NCBI GenBank assembly: GCA_964354485.1
Contig: CAYGZY010000011.1
Location: 1 to 17,767, forward strand
Direction of reading: 5' to 3'
From: CAYGXH01 sp964354485
Lineage (GTDB): Bacteria; Bacteroidota; Ignavibacteria; UBA10030; SZUA-254
Length of the DNA stretch: 17,767 nt
The notes below the pieces were generated by a model. It had not been told where the DNA came from, did not search any database, and saw only the letters and a list, made by a program, of their open reading frames with translations. The position numbers were made by a program, and so were the translations under genes. This document shows, piece after piece, positions 1 through 7,109 of the stretch; within the stretch, counting starts at the first letter, position 1, and each line of letters starts with the position of its first letter.

Positions 1-2
1 AT

Positions 3-18
3 TGGGTTCACCAACCCA
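3..18. repeat. Small perfect hairpin at left edge
   Basis: TGGGTT and AACCCA flank a four-base CACC loop, giving a perfect 6-bp stem. No T-run follows, so it is not a standard intrinsic terminator. It could be the 3' remnant of a larger structured intergenic repeat cut by the window edge; the next bases (21-32) share 11 of 12 positions with the start of the inverted-repeat arm at 9731. Confidence 0.35.
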
Positions 19-256
19 CGAATCTTGCGAAGCGGGTGATCCTGCGGTATGCGATCTTCTTGCGAAACATAACTGAACAGTGCATTTTGTTTGTCTTGGA
101 TGCCGCGCATTTATCTTATTCTCCTCATTGTGTGATGATAATTCCATACAAATATAATACATCACCAACGAGAATCGACACCTGTAAAAAAATATTTTTA
201 TGTGTTTTTCAACAACCTGCTAGATCAAACCATAATAGAACAGAGGAAAAAACAAG

Positions 257-303
257 ATTCTCACAGATCAGTGTAAATCTGTTACATCCGTGTCATCTGC
301 GTC
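257..303. repeat. Short-period intergenic repeat (ATC every 9-10 bp)
   Basis: The trinucleotide ATC recurs at 267, 277, 286 and 295, in related words such as CATCCGTGT and CATCTGCGT. The segment also holds a CAGAT/ATCTG inverted repeat (264-268 and 277-281). It resembles the degenerate, roughly ten-base-period intergenic elements I recall from many environmental bacterial genomes, but I cannot confirm copy number from one window. The rest of 1-316 is AT-rich and shows no convincing gene. Confidence 0.4.
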
Positions 304-316
304 CCAAAAAAGTAGT

Positions 317-348
317 TTTGCAAGGCAGTGTCTCTTTTCTTACATTTG
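317..348 (+). promoter_or_regulatory. Bacteroidota-type promoter of rlmN operon
   Basis: TTTG at 317-320 and TACATTTG at 341-348 are separated by 20 nt. This matches the Bacteroidota primary-sigma consensus (TTTG, 19-21 nt, TAnnTTTG). The predicted transcription start lies only a few bases before the ATG at 360, so the mRNA would be nearly leaderless. That agrees with the lack of a clear Shine-Dalgarno sequence there. Seen as a motif match; promoter activity is inferred. Confidence 0.55.
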
Positions 349-359
349 AGCGTTGACTT

Positions 360-1508
360 ATGGACACGATCAACCTCAAAGGTATGACCCTTCCGGAACT
401 TGAAGCATTCGCGCTCTCCATCGGTGAAAAGAAATTCCGCGGGAAACAACTCTTCGAATGGCTCTATGCAAAAAGAGCCGCTTCCTTCGCGGATATGAGC
501 ACAATTTCCAAACCACTCCGAAATAAACTCGCCGAAATTGCATCCATCCCCTCAATAAAAATTATTACCGAGAAACGGTCGAAAGACGGCACTGCAAAGT
601 TCCTATTCGAACTGTCCGACGGCCATCGGATAGAAAGCGTCCTCATCCCTCCCCGCACAGCTTTCATGGATACCAACGCAAAAGCTGAAGAGGAACAGAA
701 ACGCCTTACGCTCTGCGTTTCAACGCAGGTTGGATGTCCGCTAAAATGCAAATTCTGCGCGACCGGTTCGATGGGTTTCTACCGCAATCTAACCACAGGT
801 GAAATTATCGATCAGGTTATCCAAACGGAAAGCAATGCATGTAAACGTATCACGAACCTTGTCTTCATGGGAATGGGCGAACCACTTCTGAATTATGACG
901 CTGTTATGAACTCTATCGATATCTTTACAACCGGCATGGCCATCGCAGCACGACATATTACGGTATCTACCGTCGGACTTGTACCGCAGATTCGCCAAAT
1001 TGCAGATGAGCACCGGAAATTCAAGCTCGCGATTTCCCTGCATTCGCTCGATGATGAAATCCGCCCTTCACTCATCCCGATCGCGACAAGATATAAACTC
1101 GGGGAACTGATCACTTCGATCGAATATTATTACAACAAGGTCAAACGCCGACCTACATTCGAGTATATTCTCTTCCGGGGTGTCAATGATCGTGAAATTG
1201 ATGTCAGGAAACTTATAAAACTGTCGAAACGGATTCCCTGCAAAATAAATATAATTCCGTTCCATAGCATACAATTCACCGGTCCCACCGGTTATGCCGC
1301 TACACTAAAACCAACACCGATCGCGAAATTGGACGAGTTTGTCAAAAGACTAAGGGAATCGCACGTCACCGTTTTCGTGCGAAGCAGCACCGGCGAAAGC
1401 ATAGAAGCGGCATGCGGCCAGCTTGCCGTGAAATCAATTAAGCAGAAAGATTCGCACCGCTCTTTAAAAGAAAATTCTACAAATGTCAGAGGAGTCAAGA
1501 TCACATGA
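360..1508 (+). CDS. rlmN: 23S rRNA (adenine(2503)-C2)-methyltransferase RlmN
   Basis: This cytosolic radical-SAM enzyme methylates C2 of A2503 in 23S rRNA; in E. coli it also acts on A37 of some tRNAs. The 382-residue product has the family's usual length. The radical-SAM [4Fe-4S] cysteines are C126, C130 and C133 (CPLKCKFC), followed by GMGEP at 171-175. The two mechanistic cysteines are also present: C119 and C352, the latter in RSSTGESIEAACGQL, which matches the E. coli C355 context. The ATG at 360 fits the family N-terminus (NLKGMTLPELEAF). It has no good Shine-Dalgarno but sits just after a Bacteroidota-type promoter. The stop overlaps the next gene by four bases (ATGA), which marks the first gene of an operon. 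The last 25 residues are a charged, non-conserved tail. Confidence 0.96.
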   Translation: MDTINLKGMTLPELEAFALSIGEKKFRGKQLFEWLYAKRAASFADMSTISKPLRNKLAEIASIPSIKIITEKRSKDGTAKFLFELSDGHRIESVLIPPRTAFMDTNAKAEEEQKRLTLCVSTQVGCPLKCKFCATGSMGFYRNLTTGEIIDQVIQTESNACKRITNLVFMGMGEPLLNYDAVMNSIDIFTTGMAIAARHITVSTVGLVPQIRQIADEHRKFKLAISLHSLDDEIRPSLIPIATRYKLGELITSIEYYYNKVKRRPTFEYILFRGVNDREIDVRKLIKLSKRIPCKINIIPFHSIQFTGPTGYAATLKPTPIAKLDEFVKRLRESHVTVFVRSSTGESIEAACGQLAVKSIKQKDSHRSLKENSTNVRGVKIT

Positions 1509-3937
1509 AAATCATCATGCGGTTCATACTGCTCCAGGCGCTTCTTGCCGCCGCGTGGGGAGAAGAACCTCCACGGCATTTTACCCGTGAACGAACATAC
1601 GATGTCCTGCACTACAAGCTGAACATCACTATCGATGAACTTGCGAAGAGTTGCGAAGGGGAAGTGTCGGTAAAACTGATCCCCCTGCGTCCGCAGTTTT
1701 CTGAAATCGTTCTCGACGCGGCCAATATGGTCATAAAAAGCACCCGCCTCGGCATGAAGACCGTCAATTTCACTCATCGGAATGATTCACTTTTTGTCGG
1801 ACTCGACAATTCGTACGGATTGGATGACACATTAACTCTGACCGTGAGCTATGCCGTCACATCACCGGAGAAAGGCATGTATTTCATAGAACCTGACAGC
1901 GGATATCCCGCAAAACCGATTCAGGTATGGACACAGGGTGAAGCGGAGGATAACCACTACTGGTTCCCCTGCTATGATTCTCCGAATGATATGGCAAGCA
2001 GTGAAATGATCGTTACCGTAAACGACAGGTTCACGGCCGTGAGCAACGGAAAGCTTATGAGTGTCAGGAAAAATCCGCAGAGTAAAAAAGCAACGTTCCA
2101 CTGGCTTGAAGAGCACCCTCATGTTTCATACCTCAACTCCCTCATAGTCGGGGAATATACGGAAGTAAAGGATACATGGAAAACTGTTCCACTCAGTTAC
2201 TTTGTATACCCGGCGCAGAAGGAAGATGCGATGCGCTCGTTTTCGAAAACACCGGTAGCGATGGAGTTTTTTTCTAACCGCTTTCAGTACACATATCCGT
2301 GGGACAAATATGCCCAGACCGTTGTCGGGGATTTCTTCTTCGGCGGTGAAGAGAACGTCAACGCGACAACACTGACCGACAGAACAATTCACGACTCCCG
2401 GGCGCATCTGGACTTTACGAGTGACGCGCTCGTCGCTCATGAACTTGCTCATCAATGGTTTGGAAATCTCATAACTTGCAAGGATTGGTCCCACGCCTGG
2501 CTCAACGAGGGATTCGCGACGTATTTCACGAATCAGTTCATTGAATATGACCTCGGGAAGGATGCCGCCTCGGTGGAAATGATGGGACAGCAGGAGATTA
2601 TTCGTAATGTCGACGATGGGGCGCGCCGCCGTCCTATGGTGTGCGACCGGTACAATCAGCCGATGGACCTGTTCGACAGCCGCATTTATGGCAAGGGCGC
2701 CGTCGTCCTCAGCATGCTCCGCGATTTCATCGGTGATGAACTCTTTTGGAAGGTAATTCATCGCTACGTTGATACATACGCATTCAAGTGTGTTGATACC
2801 GAAGACTTTGAGAACGTCATCGAGGACGTTACCGGCTATAACCTTCACTGGTTTTTTCAGCAGTGGGTATATGGTGCCGGATGCCCTGTCTTTGAGGTAA
2901 CAACCCATTGGAGTCAGACCGATCGCCAGATTGAAGTTGCTGTCAGCCAGCGCCAGCAAGTCGATTCATTAACAGGAATTTTCCGAACGCCGCTTGACAT
3001 TGAAGTCTGGATACGCGGAACTCCCGAGACATACCGAGTAATGATTGAAAAGGCAGAAGAGCGGTTCACGTTCCCCGCATACCAGCAGCCGCAGTGTGTT
3101 ATCTTCGATAAGGGGAGCAAAGTTCTAAAGAGAGTAAAATATGAAAAGCCGCTCGAGGAATGGATTTTTCAGCTAAAGAATGCCTCAGAAGGAGTAGACC
3201 GACTTCAGGCAATAAGAGAGTTACAATGGTACCCGAATTCCGATACCGCTGTCAGCGCCCTGACCCGGGCGGTAGTCGAGGACAGATTTTCTGATGTACG
3301 TCAGGAGGCTGTGTGGGCGCTCGGAAATGTGAAGAGGGATACCGTTATCAATACATTAATTCTTGCTTACGGAGACCTCGACTCGCGTGTGCGAACGGCG
3401 GCAGTCACATCGCTCGGTCGATTCAGGGGAGCGGATGTATTGAGCACACTGCAACATGCTTTCGAAAAAGATTCCAGCTACTCGGTGGCAGCCGCGGCAC
3501 TGCAGTCGCTCACGTCAGTTGATTCCTTACATCAGGTTACGTACATCGAAAAAGCCCTGCAGGTAAATTCCTACAACGATATCATACGCAGTGCAGCATT
3601 GCGTCTCCTCTCGAGAATGCACGACGATTACGCATTCGACATACTAACTAAACACACAACCTACGGAATCGATCCAAACTTAAGAATTCAGGCGTTGAAC
3701 CTTCTCGCCGCGCAATGGAAAGAACGGGATGATGTCATGTACATACTTCTCCGTTTAGCACGCGACCGCAGTTACTCTGTCAGAAGATCCGCCATTCGGG
3801 CACTGGGAGACACTGGCGACTCTCGTGTACTCAAACCTCTAAAACAGTATGCGGAATGGGAATCAGACAAACGAGTGTTAAAGGAAATACGGGAAACAAT
3901 CGAAAAAATTGAAAAAGCAAGAAAAGATGATGAATGA
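1505..3937 (+). CDS. Secreted M1 family metallopeptidase with C-terminal HEAT repeats
   Basis: A zinc aminopeptidase-type protein of 810 residues. Residues 1-19 form a signal peptide (hydrophobic core, likely cleavage after AWG), so it is exported to the periplasm or beyond. The M1 beta-sandwich domain comes first, then the catalytic domain. HELAH at 312-316 and E335 (HExxH-x18-E) bind zinc, and Y395 in IYGKG fits the transition-state tyrosine. The exopeptidase motif, usually GxMEN, reads GGEEN at 280-284, with Glu in place of Met. From about residue 575 to 805 there are alpha-helical HEAT/PBS-like repeats with recurring DVRQEAVWALG- and SVRRSAIRALGD-type cores. The ATG at 1505 has AGAGGAG at 1488-1494 and overlaps the rlmN stop. 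The next gene, adk, starts inside its 3' end. Substrate is unknown; peptide scavenging or envelope turnover is likely. Confidence 0.93.
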   Translation: MKIIMRFILLQALLAAAWGEEPPRHFTRERTYDVLHYKLNITIDELAKSCEGEVSVKLIPLRPQFSEIVLDAANMVIKSTRLGMKTVNFTHRNDSLFVGLDNSYGLDDTLTLTVSYAVTSPEKGMYFIEPDSGYPAKPIQVWTQGEAEDNHYWFPCYDSPNDMASSEMIVTVNDRFTAVSNGKLMSVRKNPQSKKATFHWLEEHPHVSYLNSLIVGEYTEVKDTWKTVPLSYFVYPAQKEDAMRSFSKTPVAMEFFSNRFQYTYPWDKYAQTVVGDFFFGGEENVNATTLTDRTIHDSRAHLDFTSDALVAHELAHQWFGNLITCKDWSHAWLNEGFATYFTNQFIEYDLGKDAASVEMMGQQEIIRNVDDGARRRPMVCDRYNQPMDLFDSRIYGKGAVVLSMLRDFIGDELFWKVIHRYVDTYAFKCVDTEDFENVIEDVTGYNLHWFFQQWVYGAGCPVFEVTTHWSQTDRQIEVAVSQRQQVDSLTGIFRTPLDIEVWIRGTPETYRVMIEKAEERFTFPAYQQPQCVIFDKGSKVLKRVKYEKPLEEWIFQLKNASEGVDRLQAIRELQWYPNSDTAVSALTRAVVEDRFSDVRQEAVWALGNVKRDTVINTLILAYGDLDSRVRTAAVTSLGRFRGADVLSTLQHAFEKDSSYSVAAAALQSLTSVDSLHQVTYIEKALQVNSYNDIIRSAALRLLSRMHDDYAFDILTKHTTYGIDPNLRIQALNLLAAQWKERDDVMYILLRLARDRSYSVRRSAIRALGDTGDSRVLKPLKQYAEWESDKRVLKEIRETIEKIEKARKDDE

Positions 3938-4598
3938 TCGTAAGCAGAAGATACGGCTGATACTATTCGGACCCCCGGGAGTCGGGAAGGGAACGCAGGC
4001 AAAGATACTTTCAGCCATGCTGGACATTCTGCACATTTCGACTGGGGATATCCTCCGTCAGGAGGTCGCAACCGGTACGGACATGGGGCAAAAGGCAAAG
4101 GCAATCCTCGATTCGGGCCAGTTGGTACCAGACAACCTAATGATCGAAATGATAAAACATGTTATCCAGTCGCCAAAGGCCGAAAGCGGATTTATCCTCG
4201 ACGGCTTTCCGCGGACTGTGCCTCAGGCCGAATCGTTGAGCCGGCTCCTGGTCGATCTGGAGATGAAATTAACCATGGTTATAAGCATGGAAATCAATCA
4301 TGATAAGGTGATTCAGCGTCTGAGCAACCGGGTTGCCTGCCGGCAGTGCGGCGCGATCTATAATTTTCTCTCCGACAAGCTAACGGATCCGTCCCGTTGT
4401 GAACGATGCGGCGGCGAACTTTTCCACCGGGAAGATGATAAACCGGAAATCATAAGCAAGCGCCTGAAGGTGTACGAGAGCATGACCGCACCGGTGAAGT
4501 ACTACTATGCAAAAACAGGCATCCTACGGACCGTCGATGCCACAGGTGTAATTGAGAACGTCACTCAAAAAATTCTCACGATGCTCCATTTGAAATGA
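3927..4598 (+). CDS. adk: Adenylate kinase with zinc-binding LID
   Basis: Catalyses ATP + AMP to 2 ADP in the cytosol. With the ATG at 3927 the product is 223 residues, the usual size for long-form bacterial enzymes. The P-loop GPPGVGKGT is at 15-23, the AMP-binding STGD segment near 38-41 and DGFPRT at 92-97. The LID has four cysteines, C138, C141, C158 and C161 (CxxC-x16-CxxC), which is the structural zinc site of zinc-type adenylate kinases. Start choice: ATG 3927 or ATG 3930 are both plausible, each overlapping the peptidase stop at 3935-3937. A TTG at 3909 would add six lysine/glutamate-rich residues and is less likely. No strong Shine-Dalgarno is seen, so translation is probably coupled to the upstream gene. 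It ends in a 4-nt overlap with the next gene. Confidence 0.95.
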   Translation: MMNDRKQKIRLILFGPPGVGKGTQAKILSAMLDILHISTGDILRQEVATGTDMGQKAKAILDSGQLVPDNLMIEMIKHVIQSPKAESGFILDGFPRTVPQAESLSRLLVDLEMKLTMVISMEINHDKVIQRLSNRVACRQCGAIYNFLSDKLTDPSRCERCGGELFHREDDKPEIISKRLKVYESMTAPVKYYYAKTGILRTVDATGVIENVTQKILTMLHLK

Positions 4599-5365
4599 AT
4601 TTTTCATGGCTTTCACCGCGCAGGCATCCTATTGTGGTTGCACACCGCGGTTCCTCGGGGACGGCTCCGGAAAATACACTTACGGCGTTTCGACTGGCGT
4701 GTGAAGACGGGGCAGATGCAATCGAGCTGGACGTCCACCTTTCGGGGGATGGTCAGGTGGTAGTGATTCATGATGGTAATCTTGATCGGACCACTGACGG
4801 AACGGGTCCGGTACGGAAATATACACTGCAGCAATTAAAAAAGTACAATGCGGCCTCAGTGTGGAACCGTTTATTTCGTTTTGAGACGATACCCACGCTC
4901 GAGGAAGTATTCACAATCTTTGGTTGTACCATTGGAATCAATGTTGAAATTAAGGGAGAGCGCGCGGAGGCGACGCGTCATGAGATCCTGAGGAAATGTG
5001 TCGCATTGGTTCATAAATATAATCTGTACGACAACGTTCTGATTTCATCATTCAGCAGTAAAGCAGTAAAAGAAATTGGCTTGCTTGATCCCCGGATTTT
5101 ACGCGGACTACTGTACAATCCTTTATACCACGCATTCCGTTCGCCTGCCGCATATGCAAAGTCACTTGGGATTCAATATCTCATCATGAGCCGTATGAAA
5201 TTACATAAAAAGACAGTCACAGTTGTGCATGCGAAGAATATGCTGATCGGAGAATTTACAGTTAATACCGAAAGACAGGCGAAGAGATCGCTTCGTTATG
5301 GAATTGATGCGATCATTACAAATTATCCCTCTGAAATTTTTGCCTGTCTTCGTCGCAAGAAATAA
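4595..5365 (+). CDS. Glycerophosphodiester phosphodiesterase (GDPD family)
   Basis: Hydrolyses glycerophosphodiesters, the deacylated phospholipid head groups, to sn-glycerol 3-phosphate and an alcohol. The 256-residue TIM-barrel protein shows the family signature from its first strand: HRG at 17-19, PENT at 25-28, E44 and D46 in IELDVHLSGDG, and H59-D60 in VVIHDGNLDRTTDG. VEIKGE near 117-122 supplies a further metal-binding acid. H17 and H59 are the expected general acid/base pair. There is no signal peptide or membrane segment, so it is cytosolic, like the UgpQ-type enzymes rather than periplasmic GlpQ. The ATG overlaps the adk stop (ATGA). It is the last gene of the four-gene + strand operon and is followed at once by a terminator. 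Confidence 0.93.
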   Translation: MNFSWLSPRRHPIVVAHRGSSGTAPENTLTAFRLACEDGADAIELDVHLSGDGQVVVIHDGNLDRTTDGTGPVRKYTLQQLKKYNAASVWNRLFRFETIPTLEEVFTIFGCTIGINVEIKGERAEATRHEILRKCVALVHKYNLYDNVLISSFSSKAVKEIGLLDPRILRGLLYNPLYHAFRSPAAYAKSLGIQYLIMSRMKLHKKTVTVVHAKNMLIGEFTVNTERQAKRSLRYGIDAIITNYPSEIFACLRRKK

Positions 5366-5393
5366 AAAAAGCCCCCTTCGAAGGAGGCTTTAC
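5364..5393. terminator. Bidirectional intrinsic terminator
   Basis: A near-palindrome at 5371-5388 (GCCCCCTTCGAAGGAGGC, one internal mismatch) is preceded by a run of A and followed by TTTA. Read from either strand it gives a GC-rich stem followed by a U-rich tract, and it lies between the convergent GDPD (+) and lipoprotein (-) genes. Confidence 0.85.
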
Positions 5394-5417
5394 AATTACT
5401 TGAGTTTATCCTGGATT

Positions 5418-5957
5418 TTATGGATTTGCGAATACCTGCGCATAGAGCGTGATCGTAAGATCAAAATGGAGCCGATCGACAATCGGATTCAATTTCATTA
5501 TTACTTTTATTTCTGAAGGAGATTGGGTCTTCAGTGCATTCAGAAGAAAGACGACTCCCGGTGGATTATAATGGTACCCTGTAATAGTCTTATCGAATAT
5601 TGACTTTTCCTCTAAGAATTCTGTTACTTGCACATTCGTCAGTGTAAGCAATGTAGTACCATCAACAGTAATCTCACCGGAGATAGCTGCTTCTGCCCCG
5701 GATTCGTTGTTGTCGACGTTAAGTGTAAGATTATAAAAACGGATTGAGTCTATATCGTAATCCGTTAAATCTTTCAAATCTGCGATGGCAATTGTGACAG
5801 TGTCTGAAAATTCCGCTGGTGGACTAACGTCAACGTGGATAGTTCTGCTTTTACCGGAAGCGTCAAGAATCAGTGGATATTTACTGAGTTCGCACCCCGC
5901 CAGTAGAAGGGCAATCAATCCTACCGAGATGATCATCAGTCGTGTCTTTTTTTCCAT
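5418..5957 (-). CDS. Putative lipoprotein of unknown function
   Basis: A 179-residue protein with a textbook lipoprotein signal: basic start (MEKKTR), hydrophobic stretch, and lipobox LLAGC with the lipidated cysteine at C22. The mature part is rich in short beta-type segments (ITVDGTTLLTLTNVQV, LHFDLTITLYAQV), suggesting a beta-sandwich. I recognise no catalytic motif or named family. The start is supported by AAAGGAA at 5965-5971 ahead of the ATG. It lies 44 nt downstream of the outer-membrane-like gene at 6002-6919 with no terminator between, so the two are probably co-transcribed. With a polar residue (Glu) after the Cys, it may sit in the outer membrane, but sorting rules in this lineage are uncertain. 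Confidence 0.8.
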   Translation of the reverse strand: MEKKTRLMIISVGLIALLLAGCELSKYPLILDASGKSRTIHVDVSPPAEFSDTVTIAIADLKDLTDYDIDSIRFYNLTLNVDNNESGAEAAISGEITVDGTTLLTLTNVQVTEFLEEKSIFDKTITGYHYNPPGVVFLLNALKTQSPSEIKVIMKLNPIVDRLHFDLTITLYAQVFANP

Positions 5958-6001
5958 AATACATTCCTTTTTAAAATTTTTCCATTAAGAATATTCAACA
6001 A

Positions 6002-6919
6002 TTAAAAACCGAATCCAATGCCACCACTTGCGGCGATAGAATTACCCACATTGATATCGGCAAAGATATTGAACGCAAGCAAGTTAATATTGAAGCCAGC
6101 CGTACCCCGGAATTGGTTTTTCCCTTCAATGTTAAGAGTAACCTTAGGACTCGGAGGAGTATAACCAGGGACAGTACCCTGATAGGTATAGTTAATATCC
6201 ATTGATATCGATTCGTACTGCAGTCCGCCGTATAGAGTAAGAATCGCGATCGATTTACTGACCTGAGCGCCGAGCGTGAAAGTCGTAGCCTCAAAGATCT
6301 CTCCGATTTTCAGCGATTGATAGAAAAGTCCGGCTGAGAGATTCACGGGTATCGGCGGTAGATACCGGCTTACGCTGTGCCGTGCGCCTATTCCGAATAG
6401 TGAAACTTTTGGTACATTGTTCATCTCCGGCAGAGTAATAAAGCGAATCACGCCCTGCGTGCCGTAAAGATCACCAATAGTGAGTTGAGGTACTGCAAAA
6501 GGTATAAAACTTGTTTTCACCTGTCCATTCTGAAATTGGTACATAACGAGAGAGTCCGGACTAACAATCGCACCCCTCTCTCCGAATATTGTCGCGGTTT
6601 CTACTTCCGTACCATCGAACGGGTTAGTTGCATTGTATTTCTTTTGTTTATCTCCGACGAAAGCTCCCATACCAATTATATCGAGCCGGATGGTTAATCC
6701 CAAATCACCGATATCCGCAGTATGATAAAATCCGGAATTGAGATCTGCACCATATGAGGTAACCCATGGCTGAAGATACCCCTTAACGTTATCGGAGCTG
6801 AGCTGTTTGACGGCATCCTCGAAAGGATTCTGAGCTTCTGCATAGGAAATGACAATTATCATCATACTTACGACCGCTATTGTCAGCATCATTCCCCTAA
6901 GAAGGTTATTTATTTTCAT
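6002..6919 (-). CDS. Outer-membrane beta-barrel-like protein (resembles DUF6588)
   Basis: A 305-residue exported protein. Residues 1-29 are a signal peptide with probable cleavage after AEA, giving a mature start at QNPFEDAVKQ. The mature chain begins with a short helical part followed by alternating, glycine-rich strands, and it ends in GGIGFGF with a terminal Phe, as is typical of barrels inserted by the BAM machinery. The opening pattern (SSDNVKGYLQPWVTSYGADL, followed by a barrel) resembles what I recall as the DUF6588 family of FCB-group bacteria; this assignment is from memory and not certain. The start is firm: AGAGGAG at 6925-6931 precedes the ATG. It is the first gene of a two-gene unit with the downstream lipoprotein and is divergent from the CHAT lipoprotein across 190 nt. 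Confidence 0.78.
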   Translation of the reverse strand: MKINNLLRGMMLTIAVVSMMIIVISYAEAQNPFEDAVKQLSSDNVKGYLQPWVTSYGADLNSGFYHTADIGDLGLTIRLDIIGMGAFVGDKQKKYNATNPFDGTEVETATIFGERGAIVSPDSLVMYQFQNGQVKTSFIPFAVPQLTIGDLYGTQGVIRFITLPEMNNVPKVSLFGIGARHSVSRYLPPIPVNLSAGLFYQSLKIGEIFEATTFTLGAQVSKSIAILTLYGGLQYESISMDINYTYQGTVPGYTPPSPKVTLNIEGKNQFRGTAGFNINLLAFNIFADINVGNSIAASGGIGFGF

Positions 6920-7109
6920 ATAATCTCCTCTTGAAAATCGTATATTACTTACGTTAATTATTTTTTATATTTGAAGAAAGCTCTACGGTGATTATCATCA
7001 CGAGAACAAGCATGCTTATAATGTAGTCAAATCTGGTTATTTTTCAAATACAAATTGTATCTTTAAGGAGACTTTTCTATATTTTCACGCGAAAGGACAA
7101 ACTGAACAG
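6920..7109. promoter_or_regulatory. Divergent intergenic promoter region
   Basis: AT-rich spacer between two divergent envelope genes. It contains a TATATTTG word (6966-6973, + strand), a TATCTTTA word (7058-7065, + strand) and a small inverted repeat GTGAT/ATCAC (6988-7001). None has a convincing partner -33 element, so no promoter is assigned precisely. AAGGAG at 7065-7070 looks like a ribosome site but has no start codon at a suitable distance. Confidence 0.4.

Noticed and set aside
36..356. 106-codon open frame upstream of rlmN
   Set aside because: Its content (Cys/His/Lys-rich, no fold-like pattern) resembles translated AT-rich intergenic DNA. It runs through the periodic repeat and the rlmN promoter and has no ribosome site.
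1..359. tRNA or other structured RNA gene in the left leader
   Set aside because: No cloverleaf arms or TTC-loop-like motif were found; only the small hairpin at 3-18 and the periodic repeat stand out.
2126..2959. 277-codon antisense frame inside the M1 peptidase gene
   Set aside because: It lies wholly opposite a gene with intact M1 motifs, has no ribosome site, and its translation shows no recognisable family.
3909..3926. TTG start adding six residues to adenylate kinase
   Set aside because: ATG 3927/3930 places the P-loop at the usual distance from the N-terminus; the TTG would add only a Lys/Glu run and has no better ribosome site.
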